The position numbers and the translations under genes are program-made. A stretch of DNA of 64,000 nt from JALORV01 sp035498175. GTDB lineage: Bacteria; Pseudomonadota; Gammaproteobacteria; Burkholderiales; Burkholderiaceae_F. The notes under the pieces are model-generated. The model had not been told where the DNA came from. It saw nothing but the letters and a program-made list of their open reading frames with translations, and did no database searches. The stretch lies in assembly GCA_035498175.1 (NCBI GenBank), contig DATKAJ010000085.1:32738-96737 (forward strand). The letters run 5' to 3'. Positions 1-7,422 of this stretch are shown here, in pieces. How positions within the stretch are numbered: position 1 is the stretch's first letter; every line of letters begins with the position of its first letter.

Positions 1-566
1 GCCGCGAGCCAGGTCGTGAGGCCGACGCTGCCAGTCTGCACGTAATCGGAGCCCGCAACGGCGCACAACCCGAAGAAGACAAACACGACCAGTTCACCGA
101 ACGGCGTGTAGGCGATCGGCCGCGGTCCGCCCATGTAAGCCAGTGCGGCCACCAGCGAGCCGAGCCCGATCACCAGCACCGGTATGCCGCGCTCGATCAC
201 CAGTGGCAGGCCGAGCGCAACAGTCAGCGCACAGCACACGGCGATTGCCGTGCGCACGTGCTCCACCGTCAGCCAGCCATTCGCGGTGGCGCGAGGCAGG
301 CCGGTGCGGTTGCCGGTCCGCTCGGCGCCACGCACCGTGTAACCGACGTCGTTCTGCAGGTTCGAAATCACCTGGAGCAACACTGCGCAGCCGAGCGCGA
401 GCAGCATGGTCATCGCGTCGAATTGGCCGGTGCGGTCCCAGGCCAGCGCGGTTCCGACCAGGACCGGGCTGACCGCGACCAGCAGGCTGGGCAGTCGGCA
501 GGCGATGCCCCAGGCGGCCAGCGAGCCGGGCTCGATGACGGGTGTCGATGCTGCAGTGGGCGACAT
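1..566 (-). CDS. menA: 1,4-dihydroxy-2-naphthoate polyprenyltransferase (MenA), 3' end outside window
   Basis: This membrane enzyme attaches the polyprenyl tail to 1,4-dihydroxy-2-naphthoate in menaquinone synthesis. I translated the minus strand from the ATG at 566 and obtained 188 codons without a stop. Hydrophobic segments lie near residues 22-45, 52-70 and 107-135. The first aspartate-rich region of the UbiA family lies at residues 72-82 (NDVGYTVRGAE) and is followed by a conserved-looking Arg/Gly/Pro stretch near 86-92. The motif is degenerate compared with the usual NDYxD form. The gene follows menB and menE on the same strand, with 86 bases separating it from menE, which strongly supports MenA over UbiA or another prenyltransferase. 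The C-terminal half runs off the left edge of the window. Confidence 0.85.
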   Translation of the reverse strand, partial: MSPTAASTPVIEPGSLAAWGIACRLPSLLVAVSPVLVGTALAWDRTGQFDAMTMLLALGCAVLLQVISNLQNDVGYTVRGAERTGNRTGLPRATANGWLTVEHVRTAIAVCCALTVALGLPLVIERGIPVLVIGLGSLVAALAYMGGPRPIAYTPFGELVVFVFFGLCAVAGSDYVQTGSVGLTTWLA

Positions 567-652
567 GCGCGGTCAGGTGGGCGAAGACCAGCGCATTATC
601 GCGAACGCCAGCCGCCCGGTGGGGGCCGAAAGCGCCCGAAGCCCCGGTCTGG

Positions 653-2014
653 TCAAACGCCAGACGGCCGGGGCCCTGAATTCGAGGCAGGCAGCGGCTG
701 CAGCAGTGGAGAAAGCGCCGCGAGCGCCACGCGATCGAGCTTGCCGGCTGGTGTCAGCGGCAGAGTAGGCACCCAGGCGACCCGGCGCGGCCGCTTGAAC
801 GGAGCGATTCGCGTGGCGAGGAACTCGGCGAGGCCGCCGCTGCTCCGCAAGTCGTCGCTCGTTGCTGCCGTCGACCGATCGGCAACGAGTAGCGCCGCGA
901 CGATCTGGCCCCACGTTTCGTCGGGCACGCCGAATACCGCCGCTGCCGCAACACCCGGGCAATCCTCGAGCACGCGCTCGACCTCGGCCGGATAGACGTT
1001 TTCACCGCCGCTGACGATCAGGTCGGTACGACGCGCATGCAGATGCAGGCAGCCGTCGGGGTCGATCTCACCCAGGTCGCCCGTGTCGAACCAATCCGCC
1101 GAGGTCAGCGGCGGCCCACCAAGGTAGCCCGACATGCACATGGGCCCGCGGACGAGAATGCGGTCCTGGTCGATGCGAACCTCCGCCCCTTTGAGCGGAC
1201 GGCCGGCGCCGAACGCGGCCGAGTTGAAGCGCTGCGCGTAGGGCGTTGCGACGACCTGCGCGCAGGTCTCGGTGCAACCGTAGGTGATGACGATCGGCAC
1301 GCGGCGCGCGGCCGCGCGCGCCAGCAGCTTGGACGACGCCGCGGCGCCGCCGACCAGCACCGCACGTAGATGGGCCGGAGGTCGCCAGTCCGGGTGTGCG
1401 TCGAACAGTTGCGCGAGCATTGTCGGCACCAGCGACACCAGCGTTGCGCGCTGCTCGGCGATCCACCGGGGTAGCAGCGTGGCGTCGAATGCCGGCGCCA
1501 GCGCCACAGCATGCCGCGCCGCCAGGCAACGCGTCAGGATCGAGAGTCCGCCGACGCGCGCGAGCGGCAGTGTGAGCAGCCAGCAGTCATCTTCGTGCCA
1601 TCCGAGATTGACCGCGCTCGCGCGCGCCGAGGCGAGCAGGGCTGCGCGCGTCAGAACGGCGCCGCGCGCGCGTCCGGTCGTGCCCGACGTGTGCAGGATC
1701 GCGGCCGCGTCCGCAGGCAGCGCCGCGACGCTGCGACGGGCTTCCTCGACCTGTTCGGCCCTTTCCGTTGCGGTCAGGCGCGGGTGCAAAAGTAAAGCCG
1801 GCCGCCGGATTTCGAGCAGCCCATAGAGATCGAGCACCGTATCCAGCGTGTTGACGCCCACGACCGCCGCGGGCTCGGTCGCGTGCAGGCCATCCATGCG
1901 AGCCTCGACCAATGCCGCGACCTCGGCAAAGCTGAGGGAGCGGCCCTCGGCGCGCAACGCCGTGCGCGCGCCAGCCTCGCGCGCCGCCGCGCGGATCGAC
2001 AGCAGATCGCTCAC
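653..2014 (-). CDS. menE: o-succinylbenzoate-CoA ligase (MenE), ANL superfamily
   Basis: The protein activates o-succinylbenzoate with ATP and CoA, the step before ring closure by MenB. It is 453 residues, normal for MenE. The AMP-binding P-loop HTSGTTGRARG is at 108-118, YGCTE is at 245-249, TGD is at 311-313, and the conserved C-terminal lysine is in TPAGK at 421-425. The segment NLGWHEDDCWLLTLPLARVGG at 136-156 resembles MenE more than long-chain acyl-CoA synthetases. The start lies 30 bases after the menB stop, so the two are probably cotranscribed. The alternative is a general aryl-CoA ligase, but the menB/menA neighbours argue against that. Confidence 0.88.
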   Translation of the reverse strand: MSDLLSIRAAAREAGARTALRAEGRSLSFAEVAALVEARMDGLHATEPAAVVGVNTLDTVLDLYGLLEIRRPALLLHPRLTATERAEQVEEARRSVAALPADAAAILHTSGTTGRARGAVLTRAALLASARASAVNLGWHEDDCWLLTLPLARVGGLSILTRCLAARHAVALAPAFDATLLPRWIAEQRATLVSLVPTMLAQLFDAHPDWRPPAHLRAVLVGGAAASSKLLARAAARRVPIVITYGCTETCAQVVATPYAQRFNSAAFGAGRPLKGAEVRIDQDRILVRGPMCMSGYLGGPPLTSADWFDTGDLGEIDPDGCLHLHARRTDLIVSGGENVYPAEVERVLEDCPGVAAAAVFGVPDETWGQIVAALLVADRSTAATSDDLRSSGGLAEFLATRIAPFKRPRRVAWVPTLPLTPAGKLDRVALAALSPLLQPLPASNSGPRPSGV

Positions 2015-2044
2015 CGGGCCTTCGCTGGATCGAATAGCCGGAGT

Positions 2045-2887
2045 TCAGGGCAGCCGCGGAAAGCGCCGAAAGTCAGGCTTGCGCTTCTCGACGTAGGCAT
2101 TGCGCCCTTCCTGTCCCTCTTCGGTAAGGTAAAACAGCAGCGTCGCATTGCCCGCCAGTTCCTGCAGTCCGGCCTGGCCGTCGCAGTCCGCGTTCAGCGC
2201 GGATTTCAGGCAGCGCAGTGCAATCGGGCTCAGGGCCAGCATTTCCCGGCACCACTGCACCGTTTCAGCTTCGAGGCGCTCGTAGGGAACGACGCGGTTG
2301 ACCAGACCCATGTCGAGGGCCTGCTGCGCGTCGTACTGGCGGCACAGGAACCAGATCTCGCGCGCCTTCTTCTGGCCGACGATCCGCGCCATGTACGAGG
2401 CCCCGTAGCCACCGTCGAAGCTGCCGACGCGCGGGCCGGTCTGTCCGAAGCGAGCATTGTCGGCCGCGATCGTCAGATCGCAGACCAGGTGCAGCACGTG
2501 ACCGCCGCCGATCGCGTATCCGGCCACCATCGCCACCACGGGCTTCGGCAGCGTGCGGATCTGACGCTGCAGGTCGAGCACGTTGAGCCGCGGCACGCGG
2601 TCGGCGCCGACGTAGCCGCCGTGGCCGCGCACGCGCTGGTCGCCGCCGGAGCAGAACGCGTCCCTGCCCTGGCCGGTGAGGACGATGGCGCCGATGCCGG
2701 CGTCATCGCGCGCGTCGGCGAAGGCGGCCTGCAGTTGCTGCACGGTCTCGGGCCGGAATGCATTGCGCACTTCGGGCCGATTGATCGTGATCTTCGCGAT
2801 CCCCTCTTCGCACTTGTCGTAAAGGACGTCGCTGAAGTCACCGACGCGCGTCCACGCGGGGACCGGGGGCAGGGAAATGCTGTTCAT
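2045..2887 (-). CDS. menB: 1,4-dihydroxy-2-naphthoyl-CoA synthase (MenB)
   Basis: This crotonase-fold enzyme closes the second ring of the naphthoquinone by Dieckmann-type condensation of o-succinylbenzoyl-CoA. The 280-residue protein carries the MenB signatures SGGDQ at 80-84 (oxyanion hole region), GYAIGGGH at 123-130 and GQTGPRVGSFDGG at 148-160, plus the C-terminal TEEGQEGRNA segment. These features separate MenB from ordinary enoyl-CoA hydratases. The ATG is preceded by an AGAG ribosome-binding sequence. The gene follows a Bug receptor by 54 bases on the same strand, which may or may not be a shared transcript. Confidence 0.93.
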   Translation of the reverse strand: MNSISLPPVPAWTRVGDFSDVLYDKCEEGIAKITINRPEVRNAFRPETVQQLQAAFADARDDAGIGAIVLTGQGRDAFCSGGDQRVRGHGGYVGADRVPRLNVLDLQRQIRTLPKPVVAMVAGYAIGGGHVLHLVCDLTIAADNARFGQTGPRVGSFDGGYGASYMARIVGQKKAREIWFLCRQYDAQQALDMGLVNRVVPYERLEAETVQWCREMLALSPIALRCLKSALNADCDGQAGLQELAGNATLLFYLTEEGQEGRNAYVEKRKPDFRRFPRLP

Positions 2888-2941
2888 CGTTGCTCTCTGC
2901 TGGAAGTTGACTGCGCAGTCCGAATGACGCGCAGCGGTCGC

Positions 2942-3925
2942 TCAGTCGATCTTCGCGCCGGACGACCGCACGGCCGAGGCCCAGCGCTCGGCGCTGCTCG
3001 CAATGAACCGCGCGAAGGCATCGGTCGAAACCGGTGCGGGCCGCGCCCCGCGGGAAAGCAGCGCGGCCGTGAGTTCCGGATCATCCAGTGCCTGGCGGAT
3101 GGCCGCGTTGAGCCGGGCCACGATTGCGGCCGGCGTGCCGGCAGGGACGAAGATCCCGTCCCACGCACTCGCCTCGAACCCGGGCAGGCCCGATTCGGCG
3201 ATCGTCGGCAGTTCCGGTGCCCCAGGAAAGCGGCTCGCAGTGGCGACCGCGAGTCCACGCACTCGGCCTTCGCGCGCCTGCGGGTACGCGTTCGGCATCA
3301 CCTCGACCATCATCTGCACCTGCCCGCCGATCAGGTCAGTCATGGCCAGTGCGCCGCCGCGATACGGGATGTGCACGATGTCGATGCCCGCCTGCGTCTT
3401 GAAGAGTTCGCCCGCGAGGTGAGAGGTGGTGCCGTTGCCGGCCGACCCGAAGTTGAGCTCGCCCGGGTGTGCGCGCGCGTACTGGATCAGCTCGGCGACC
3501 GACTTGACCGGCACCTGCGGATTCACGACCAGCATCGTCGCGATTTCGGTCATGCGCGACACCGGGATGAAGTCCTTGAACGGGTCGAATCGCAGCTCGC
3601 GATACAGGCTCGCGTTGATCGCGTGCGTGCCATTCGTGCCGTAGAGCAGCGTGTAGCCGTCGGGTACCGAACGCGCCACGTATTCCGCGCCGACATTGCC
3701 GCCCGCTCCCGGCTTGTTCTCGATCACGATCGGCTGGCCGAGCGCCTTCGAGACACGCGGCATGATGAGTCGCGCGAGACTGTCGGCACCGCCGCCGGCC
3801 GGGAACGGAACGACCAGATGCACGGGTCGGTCCGGATAGGCCGCGGACGGCTCCGCCGCGATCGCCGGCGCGATGGTGCAGAGCGCAGCAAGCGCGGCAA
3901 CGAAACGCAGCATGCACTGCTGCAT
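2942..3925 (-). CDS. Bug/TctC-family periplasmic solute-binding protein
   Basis: This is a tripartite-tricarboxylate-type extracytoplasmic receptor of 327 residues. A signal peptide covers about residues 1-24 (positive MLRF start, hydrophobic core, AIAAEP cleavage region). The mature start PDRPVHLVVPFPAGGGAD and the later ENKPGAGGNVGA loop are the standard Bug ligand-binding loops. The A of the ATG at 3925 is shared with the stop of the upstream gene (TGATG), which favours this start over the ATG at 3913 and suggests translational coupling. No tctA or tctB permease is present nearby, as is usual for the expanded Bug families of Burkholderiales. The ligand cannot be told from the sequence; an organic acid is typical. 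Confidence 0.9.
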   Translation of the reverse strand: MQQCMLRFVAALAALCTIAPAIAAEPSAAYPDRPVHLVVPFPAGGGADSLARLIMPRVSKALGQPIVIENKPGAGGNVGAEYVARSVPDGYTLLYGTNGTHAINASLYRELRFDPFKDFIPVSRMTEIATMLVVNPQVPVKSVAELIQYARAHPGELNFGSAGNGTTSHLAGELFKTQAGIDIVHIPYRGGALAMTDLIGGQVQMMVEVMPNAYPQAREGRVRGLAVATASRFPGAPELPTIAESGLPGFEASAWDGIFVPAGTPAAIVARLNAAIRQALDDPELTAALLSRGARPAPVSTDAFARFIASSAERWASAVRSSGAKID

Positions 3926-4425
3926 CAGCCTTGCTCCCGCCGCGTCGTGCCCGCAGCGCGGCTGCGCATCATGGTCATCGCCTTCACGGTCATCACGATT
4001 TCGCCGCGCTGGTTCATCAGTTCATTGAAGGTCTGCACCGTGCCACGGTCGGGCTTCGAACGCGAAGGCCGCGCGTCGATGACCTGGATGCGCAGCGAAA
4101 GCTGGTCGCCGGGCCGCACCGGCGCCAGCCAGCGCAGTTCGTCGATCCCGGGTGAGGCGAGGCCCGCCTTGCGCGGCAGAAAGTGATCGACCAGCAGGCG
4201 CATCATCAGGCTGGCGGTATGCCAGCCGCTCGCGATCACGCCGCCAAGTGCGAGTGCGGGGGCGCTTTGCGGATCGACATGGAACGGCTGCGGATCGAAC
4301 TGCCGCCCGAACGCGATGATCGCCGGCTCGTCAACTCCGATCGGCCCGTACTGGACCGACAGGCCCGGCGGGTAGTCCTCGAGGTAGCGCGCGTCGGGGT
4401 CGCGAGGGAAGTCGTCCGCTGTCAC
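3925..4425 (-). CDS. MaoC-like hotdog-fold dehydratase
   Basis: The central part, FGRQFDPQPFHVDP, followed after a short gap by GGVIASGWHTASLMM, is the MaoC/(R)-hydratase pattern in which Asp and His act on an enoyl-CoA or related thioester. The end of the protein is coupled to the Bug receptor by a shared TGATG. The frame stays open to a TTG at 4524, but the extra 33 residues do not look like the family. I chose the GTG at 4425, which gives a normal length of 166 residues; no strong ribosome-binding site decides the matter. A role in catabolism of the acid bound by the neighbouring receptor is possible but is inference. Confidence 0.75.
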   Translation of the reverse strand: MTADDFPRDPDARYLEDYPPGLSVQYGPIGVDEPAIIAFGRQFDPQPFHVDPQSAPALALGGVIASGWHTASLMMRLLVDHFLPRKAGLASPGIDELRWLAPVRPGDQLSLRIQVIDARPSRSKPDRGTVQTFNELMNQRGEIVMTVKAMTMMRSRAAGTTRREQG

Positions 4426-4565
4426 GGTCGTGCGGTCAGCTGCCGGAATGCGATTCAGGGCTCGAATGCATCCGCGTTCTGTTGAATCGGCGAACGGAAT
4501 GTAGCGCAGGAGGCGAAGTGGCAAGACCGCCGCGAAGATTATCGTCCTGCTTCATCGTGGCGCGT

Positions 4566-5945
4566 TCAGATGATCTCGAAGTAACGCTTTAGTTCCCAGT
4601 CAGTGACCGCGTCCTGCCACTGGCGCCACTCCCATTCGCGCGTCGCGGCGTAATGATCGACGAAGAGGTCACCGAACCAGTTGCGGGCAAGATCGGAGCG
4701 GCGAAAGATCTCGGTCGTTTCCTTCAGCGATCGCGGGGCGCGGGCGATGTTCTCGGCGCCTCGATTGGTGCCGGTGATGGGCTTGGCGGTCAGCTTCAGG
4801 TTCTTCTCGACGCCGTGCAACCCTGCAGCGAGCAGCGCGGCGACGGCCAGATAGGGATTGACGTCTGCGCCGGGGCACCGGGTTTCGAGCCGCGTGCTTT
4901 TCGGCGACCCCGGGATCACCCGGAAGCTTGCCGTGCGGTTATCGATGCCCCAGGTGGGCTTCACCGGCGCCCAGAAGCCGTCCACCAGCCGCTTGTAGCT
5001 ATTGATGGTTGGCCAGAACATCGGCGCGAACTGCATCAGCGCGGCCACCTGTCCCGCGAGAAAGCTCTCGAACAGCCTGCTCATGCCGGCGCGGCCCTTT
5101 GCGTCGTAGAAGAGATTGTTCTTTCCGTCGGACAGGGACTGGTGCAGGTGGCCGCTGCAGCCCGGATACTGCTGGCTCCACTTCGCCATGAAGCTCGGCA
5201 TGATTCCGTACTGTGCGCCGATCTCCTTGGCGCCGGTCTTGAACAGCACGCCGCGGTCGGCGCATTCGAGCGCGCCGGAGAACTGGATCGCGGCTTCGTA
5301 CACCCCGGGGCCGGTCTCGGTGTGCAGGCCTTCGATCGGCACGCCGAACTGCAGCAGCTGATCCATCAACGCATTGAAGAAGCCGCGGTTGGCGTTGGCA
5401 CGCAGCAGCGAGTAGCCGAACATGCCGGGCGTGAGCGGTGTCGGATCGACACCCTTCTTCTGCGCCCAGGAGTGCGGCGTCTCGGCGAAGTTGAACCACT
5501 CGAACTCGAGCCCGCACATCGGCGCGAAGCCGAGCTTCTCGGCCCGCGCCAGCACGCGCTTCAGGGTCTGCCGTGGACAGACCGGGTGCGGCTTGCCGTC
5601 GGCGGTGACGAAGTCGCCGAGAAAAAAGGGCACCTGGTCGTCCCAGGGCACGCGCCGCGCCGTGGCGGGGTCGAGGCGCACCATCGCGTCCGGGAAGCCG
5701 TGCTGCCAACCGGTGACCGTGGTGTTGTCGTAGACCGCGTCGGTCATGTCCCAGCCGAACACGACGTCACAGAAGCCGAAGCCGCCTTCGACGGCCGATC
5801 CGAACTTGTCGATGTGCAGATACTTGCCGCGCAGCACGCCGTCGATGTCCGTGACGGCCACCTTGACTTTCGTGGCGTCGCCGGCGCCGAGTGCCGCCAG
5901 CGCAGCGCGCGGATCCGTCGTGCGTTCGTTCTTCTTCGCGGCCAT
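4566..5945 (-). CDS. glutamine synthetase-family ligase (PuuA-like)
   Basis: The 459-residue protein contains the metal and substrate motifs of the glutamine synthetase fold: GLEFEW at 145-150, HTETGPGVYE at 208-217, CSGHLH at 263-268, NSYKRL at 315-320 and WGIDNRTASFR at 332-342. It lacks the adenylylation-site region of GlnA type I, so gamma-glutamylation of an amine or amino acid is more likely than ammonia assimilation. The frame opens 33 bases further upstream at 5978. The ATG at 5945 has a strong GGAGGAGA ribosome-binding site 6-8 bases ahead and gives the usual MAAKK start, so I prefer it. The substrate is not determined. Confidence 0.85.
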   Translation of the reverse strand: MAAKKNERTTDPRAALAALGAGDATKVKVAVTDIDGVLRGKYLHIDKFGSAVEGGFGFCDVVFGWDMTDAVYDNTTVTGWQHGFPDAMVRLDPATARRVPWDDQVPFFLGDFVTADGKPHPVCPRQTLKRVLARAEKLGFAPMCGLEFEWFNFAETPHSWAQKKGVDPTPLTPGMFGYSLLRANANRGFFNALMDQLLQFGVPIEGLHTETGPGVYEAAIQFSGALECADRGVLFKTGAKEIGAQYGIMPSFMAKWSQQYPGCSGHLHQSLSDGKNNLFYDAKGRAGMSRLFESFLAGQVAALMQFAPMFWPTINSYKRLVDGFWAPVKPTWGIDNRTASFRVIPGSPKSTRLETRCPGADVNPYLAVAALLAAGLHGVEKNLKLTAKPITGTNRGAENIARAPRSLKETTEIFRRSDLARNWFGDLFVDHYAATREWEWRQWQDAVTDWELKRYFEII

Positions 5946-6097
5946 GCCTGTCTCCTCCGAAGCCGCGGCAGTGTGCAACAGCGATGGGCAAAGTCCAAGC
6001 GACCAAGGCCTTGATCAGCCGCGGATGCGCCCTTATCTCCGGCGTCGGGCCTGAGGACGGTCCCTTACAATTCAAGCAATTAGCTCTTGAGATCGCC

Positions 6098-6448
6098 ATG
6101 CCTATCTATGCCTACCGCTGCGCCGGATGCGGCCACGAACTCGACGCGCTGCAGAAGATCTCCGATGCGCCGCTGACCGAGTGCCCGGCATGCCATCAGC
6201 CGCTGCTGACAAAGAAACTCACCGCCGCAGGCTTTCAGTTGAAGGGCAGCGGCTGGTACGCCACGGATTTTCGTGACAAGGCGGGTGCCAGGAAGGAAGG
6301 CAAGGCAGAAGCGGCAGGCAACGGCGAGTCCAGGACCGAAGCCAAGACCGACACCAAGGCGACGGGCGACGGCGCAGCCAAGCCGGCTGAATCGACCCCG
6401 ACGCCGGCTCCGGCCGCGGCTCCGCCGCCACCGTCCTCCACCAGCTAG
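6098..6448 (+). CDS. FmdB-family zinc-ribbon regulatory protein
   Basis: The protein is a 116-residue FmdB/CxxC-CxxC family member. It starts MPIYAYRC with zinc-ribbon pairs CAGC at 8-11 and CPAC at 29-32, followed by the conserved FQLKGSGWYATDF at 46-58. The remainder is a low-complexity Lys/Ala/Glu tail that becomes Pro/Ala-rich. The family is widespread; its regulatory role is known only loosely. It is the first gene of a run that continues with DUF502 and aspS, an order common in betaproteobacteria, and is divergent from the glutamine-synthetase-like gene. Confidence 0.9.
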   Translation: MPIYAYRCAGCGHELDALQKISDAPLTECPACHQPLLTKKLTAAGFQLKGSGWYATDFRDKAGARKEGKAEAAGNGESRTEAKTDTKATGDGAAKPAESTPTPAPAAAPPPPSSTS

Positions 6449-6526
6449 CCGGGGCGTCGCCCGCGATCTCCGAAGCTCGATGTTCACGCGCGCAAGCGCA
6501 CAATCCGCCGACAGTTGCGCGCTCCC

Positions 6527-7165
6527 ATGTTGAGAAAGTATTTCATCGCCGGCCTGCTGATCTGGCTGCCGCTCGCCGCCACGCTGTGGGTGCTGGATTT
6601 CATCGTCTCGACGATGGATCGCACGCTGCTGCTGCTGCCCCAGGGCTGGCGCCCAGACGCGCTGTTCGGCGTACACATTCCCGGCTTCGGCCTGGTGCTG
6701 TCGGTCACCGTTCTGCTGCTGACCGGCATGCTCGCGGCGAACTTTCTCGGTGCGCAGCTGCTGCGCGGCTGGGAGACGCTGCTGACGCGCATTCCGATCG
6801 TGCGATCAATCTACTCGAGCGTGAAGCAGGTTTCGGACACGCTGTTCTCGCAGAAAGGGCAGTCGTTCCGCAAGGTCGTCCTCATCGAGTTTCCACAGCG
6901 CGGCCAGTGGACGATGGGCTTCGTCGTTGGCGCGCCCGGTGCGCAGATCGAGGCGAGGACCGGCGTGACACTGGTTACGGTGTACGTGCCGACCGCGCCG
7001 AATCCGACTTCCGGATATGTCCTGATGGTGCCGCCGGAAGAACTGCGCGAGATCGACGTCAGCGTCGACGACGCATTCAAGTTCCATGTATCGCTCGGCG
7101 TCGTCGTGCCCAGCGCGCGTGCGCAGCGCGCCGCGTTGACCAGCGAATCGCCCGGAGCGGGTTGA
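6527..7165 (+). CDS. DUF502 family membrane protein
   Basis: The 212-residue protein has two transmembrane helices, about residues 5-27 and 50-75. These are followed by the family core IPIVRSIYSSVKQV, TVYVPTAPNPTSGY and the MVPPEEL segment. The function of the family is unknown; in proteobacteria it commonly sits between fmdB and aspS. I chose the ATG at 6527 over a TTG four codons upstream because MLRKYF is the usual family start. Confidence 0.9.
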   Translation: MLRKYFIAGLLIWLPLAATLWVLDFIVSTMDRTLLLLPQGWRPDALFGVHIPGFGLVLSVTVLLLTGMLAANFLGAQLLRGWETLLTRIPIVRSIYSSVKQVSDTLFSQKGQSFRKVVLIEFPQRGQWTMGFVVGAPGAQIEARTGVTLVTVYVPTAPNPTSGYVLMVPPEELREIDVSVDDAFKFHVSLGVVVPSARAQRAALTSESPGAG

Positions 7166-7422
7166 GGCGCAGGGATATCCGCTTTATCCTTGCGGCCATG
7201 TTCAGGTCCCTCGTCGCAACCCATGCGGTCCGCGCCCTGCTCGCGCAACCGGAAGCCGCGCTTGCCGCGGGCCGTGCCGGTGACCGCAATCCGGCGCGAA
7301 ACCGCTAGGGCCGGCGGCTGGCGACCGCGCGGCCCCGCCGTCGGGTGCCCCGGCGGACAGCGCTGAAGACAACCACGAACAGCAACCGCGCGGCGTGTGC
7401 CGCGACCAACTGCGGAGCAATT

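Noticed and set aside
1883..4186. A 767-codon plus-strand open frame across menE, menB, the Bug gene and the MaoC gene.
   Set aside because: It is antisense to four genes with clear families. It has Arg/His/Asp-rich low-complexity sequence and no recognisable domain; such frames are common opposite GC-rich codons.
3925..4524. Longer form of the MaoC-like protein from TTG 4524.
   Set aside because: The extra 33 residues do not resemble the family and begin with a rare start codon; GTG 4425 fits normal length.
7198..7308. A 36-codon frame with ATG between DUF502 and aspS.
   Set aside because: No ribosome-binding site, no conserved features, and the region is expected to be the aspS promoter.
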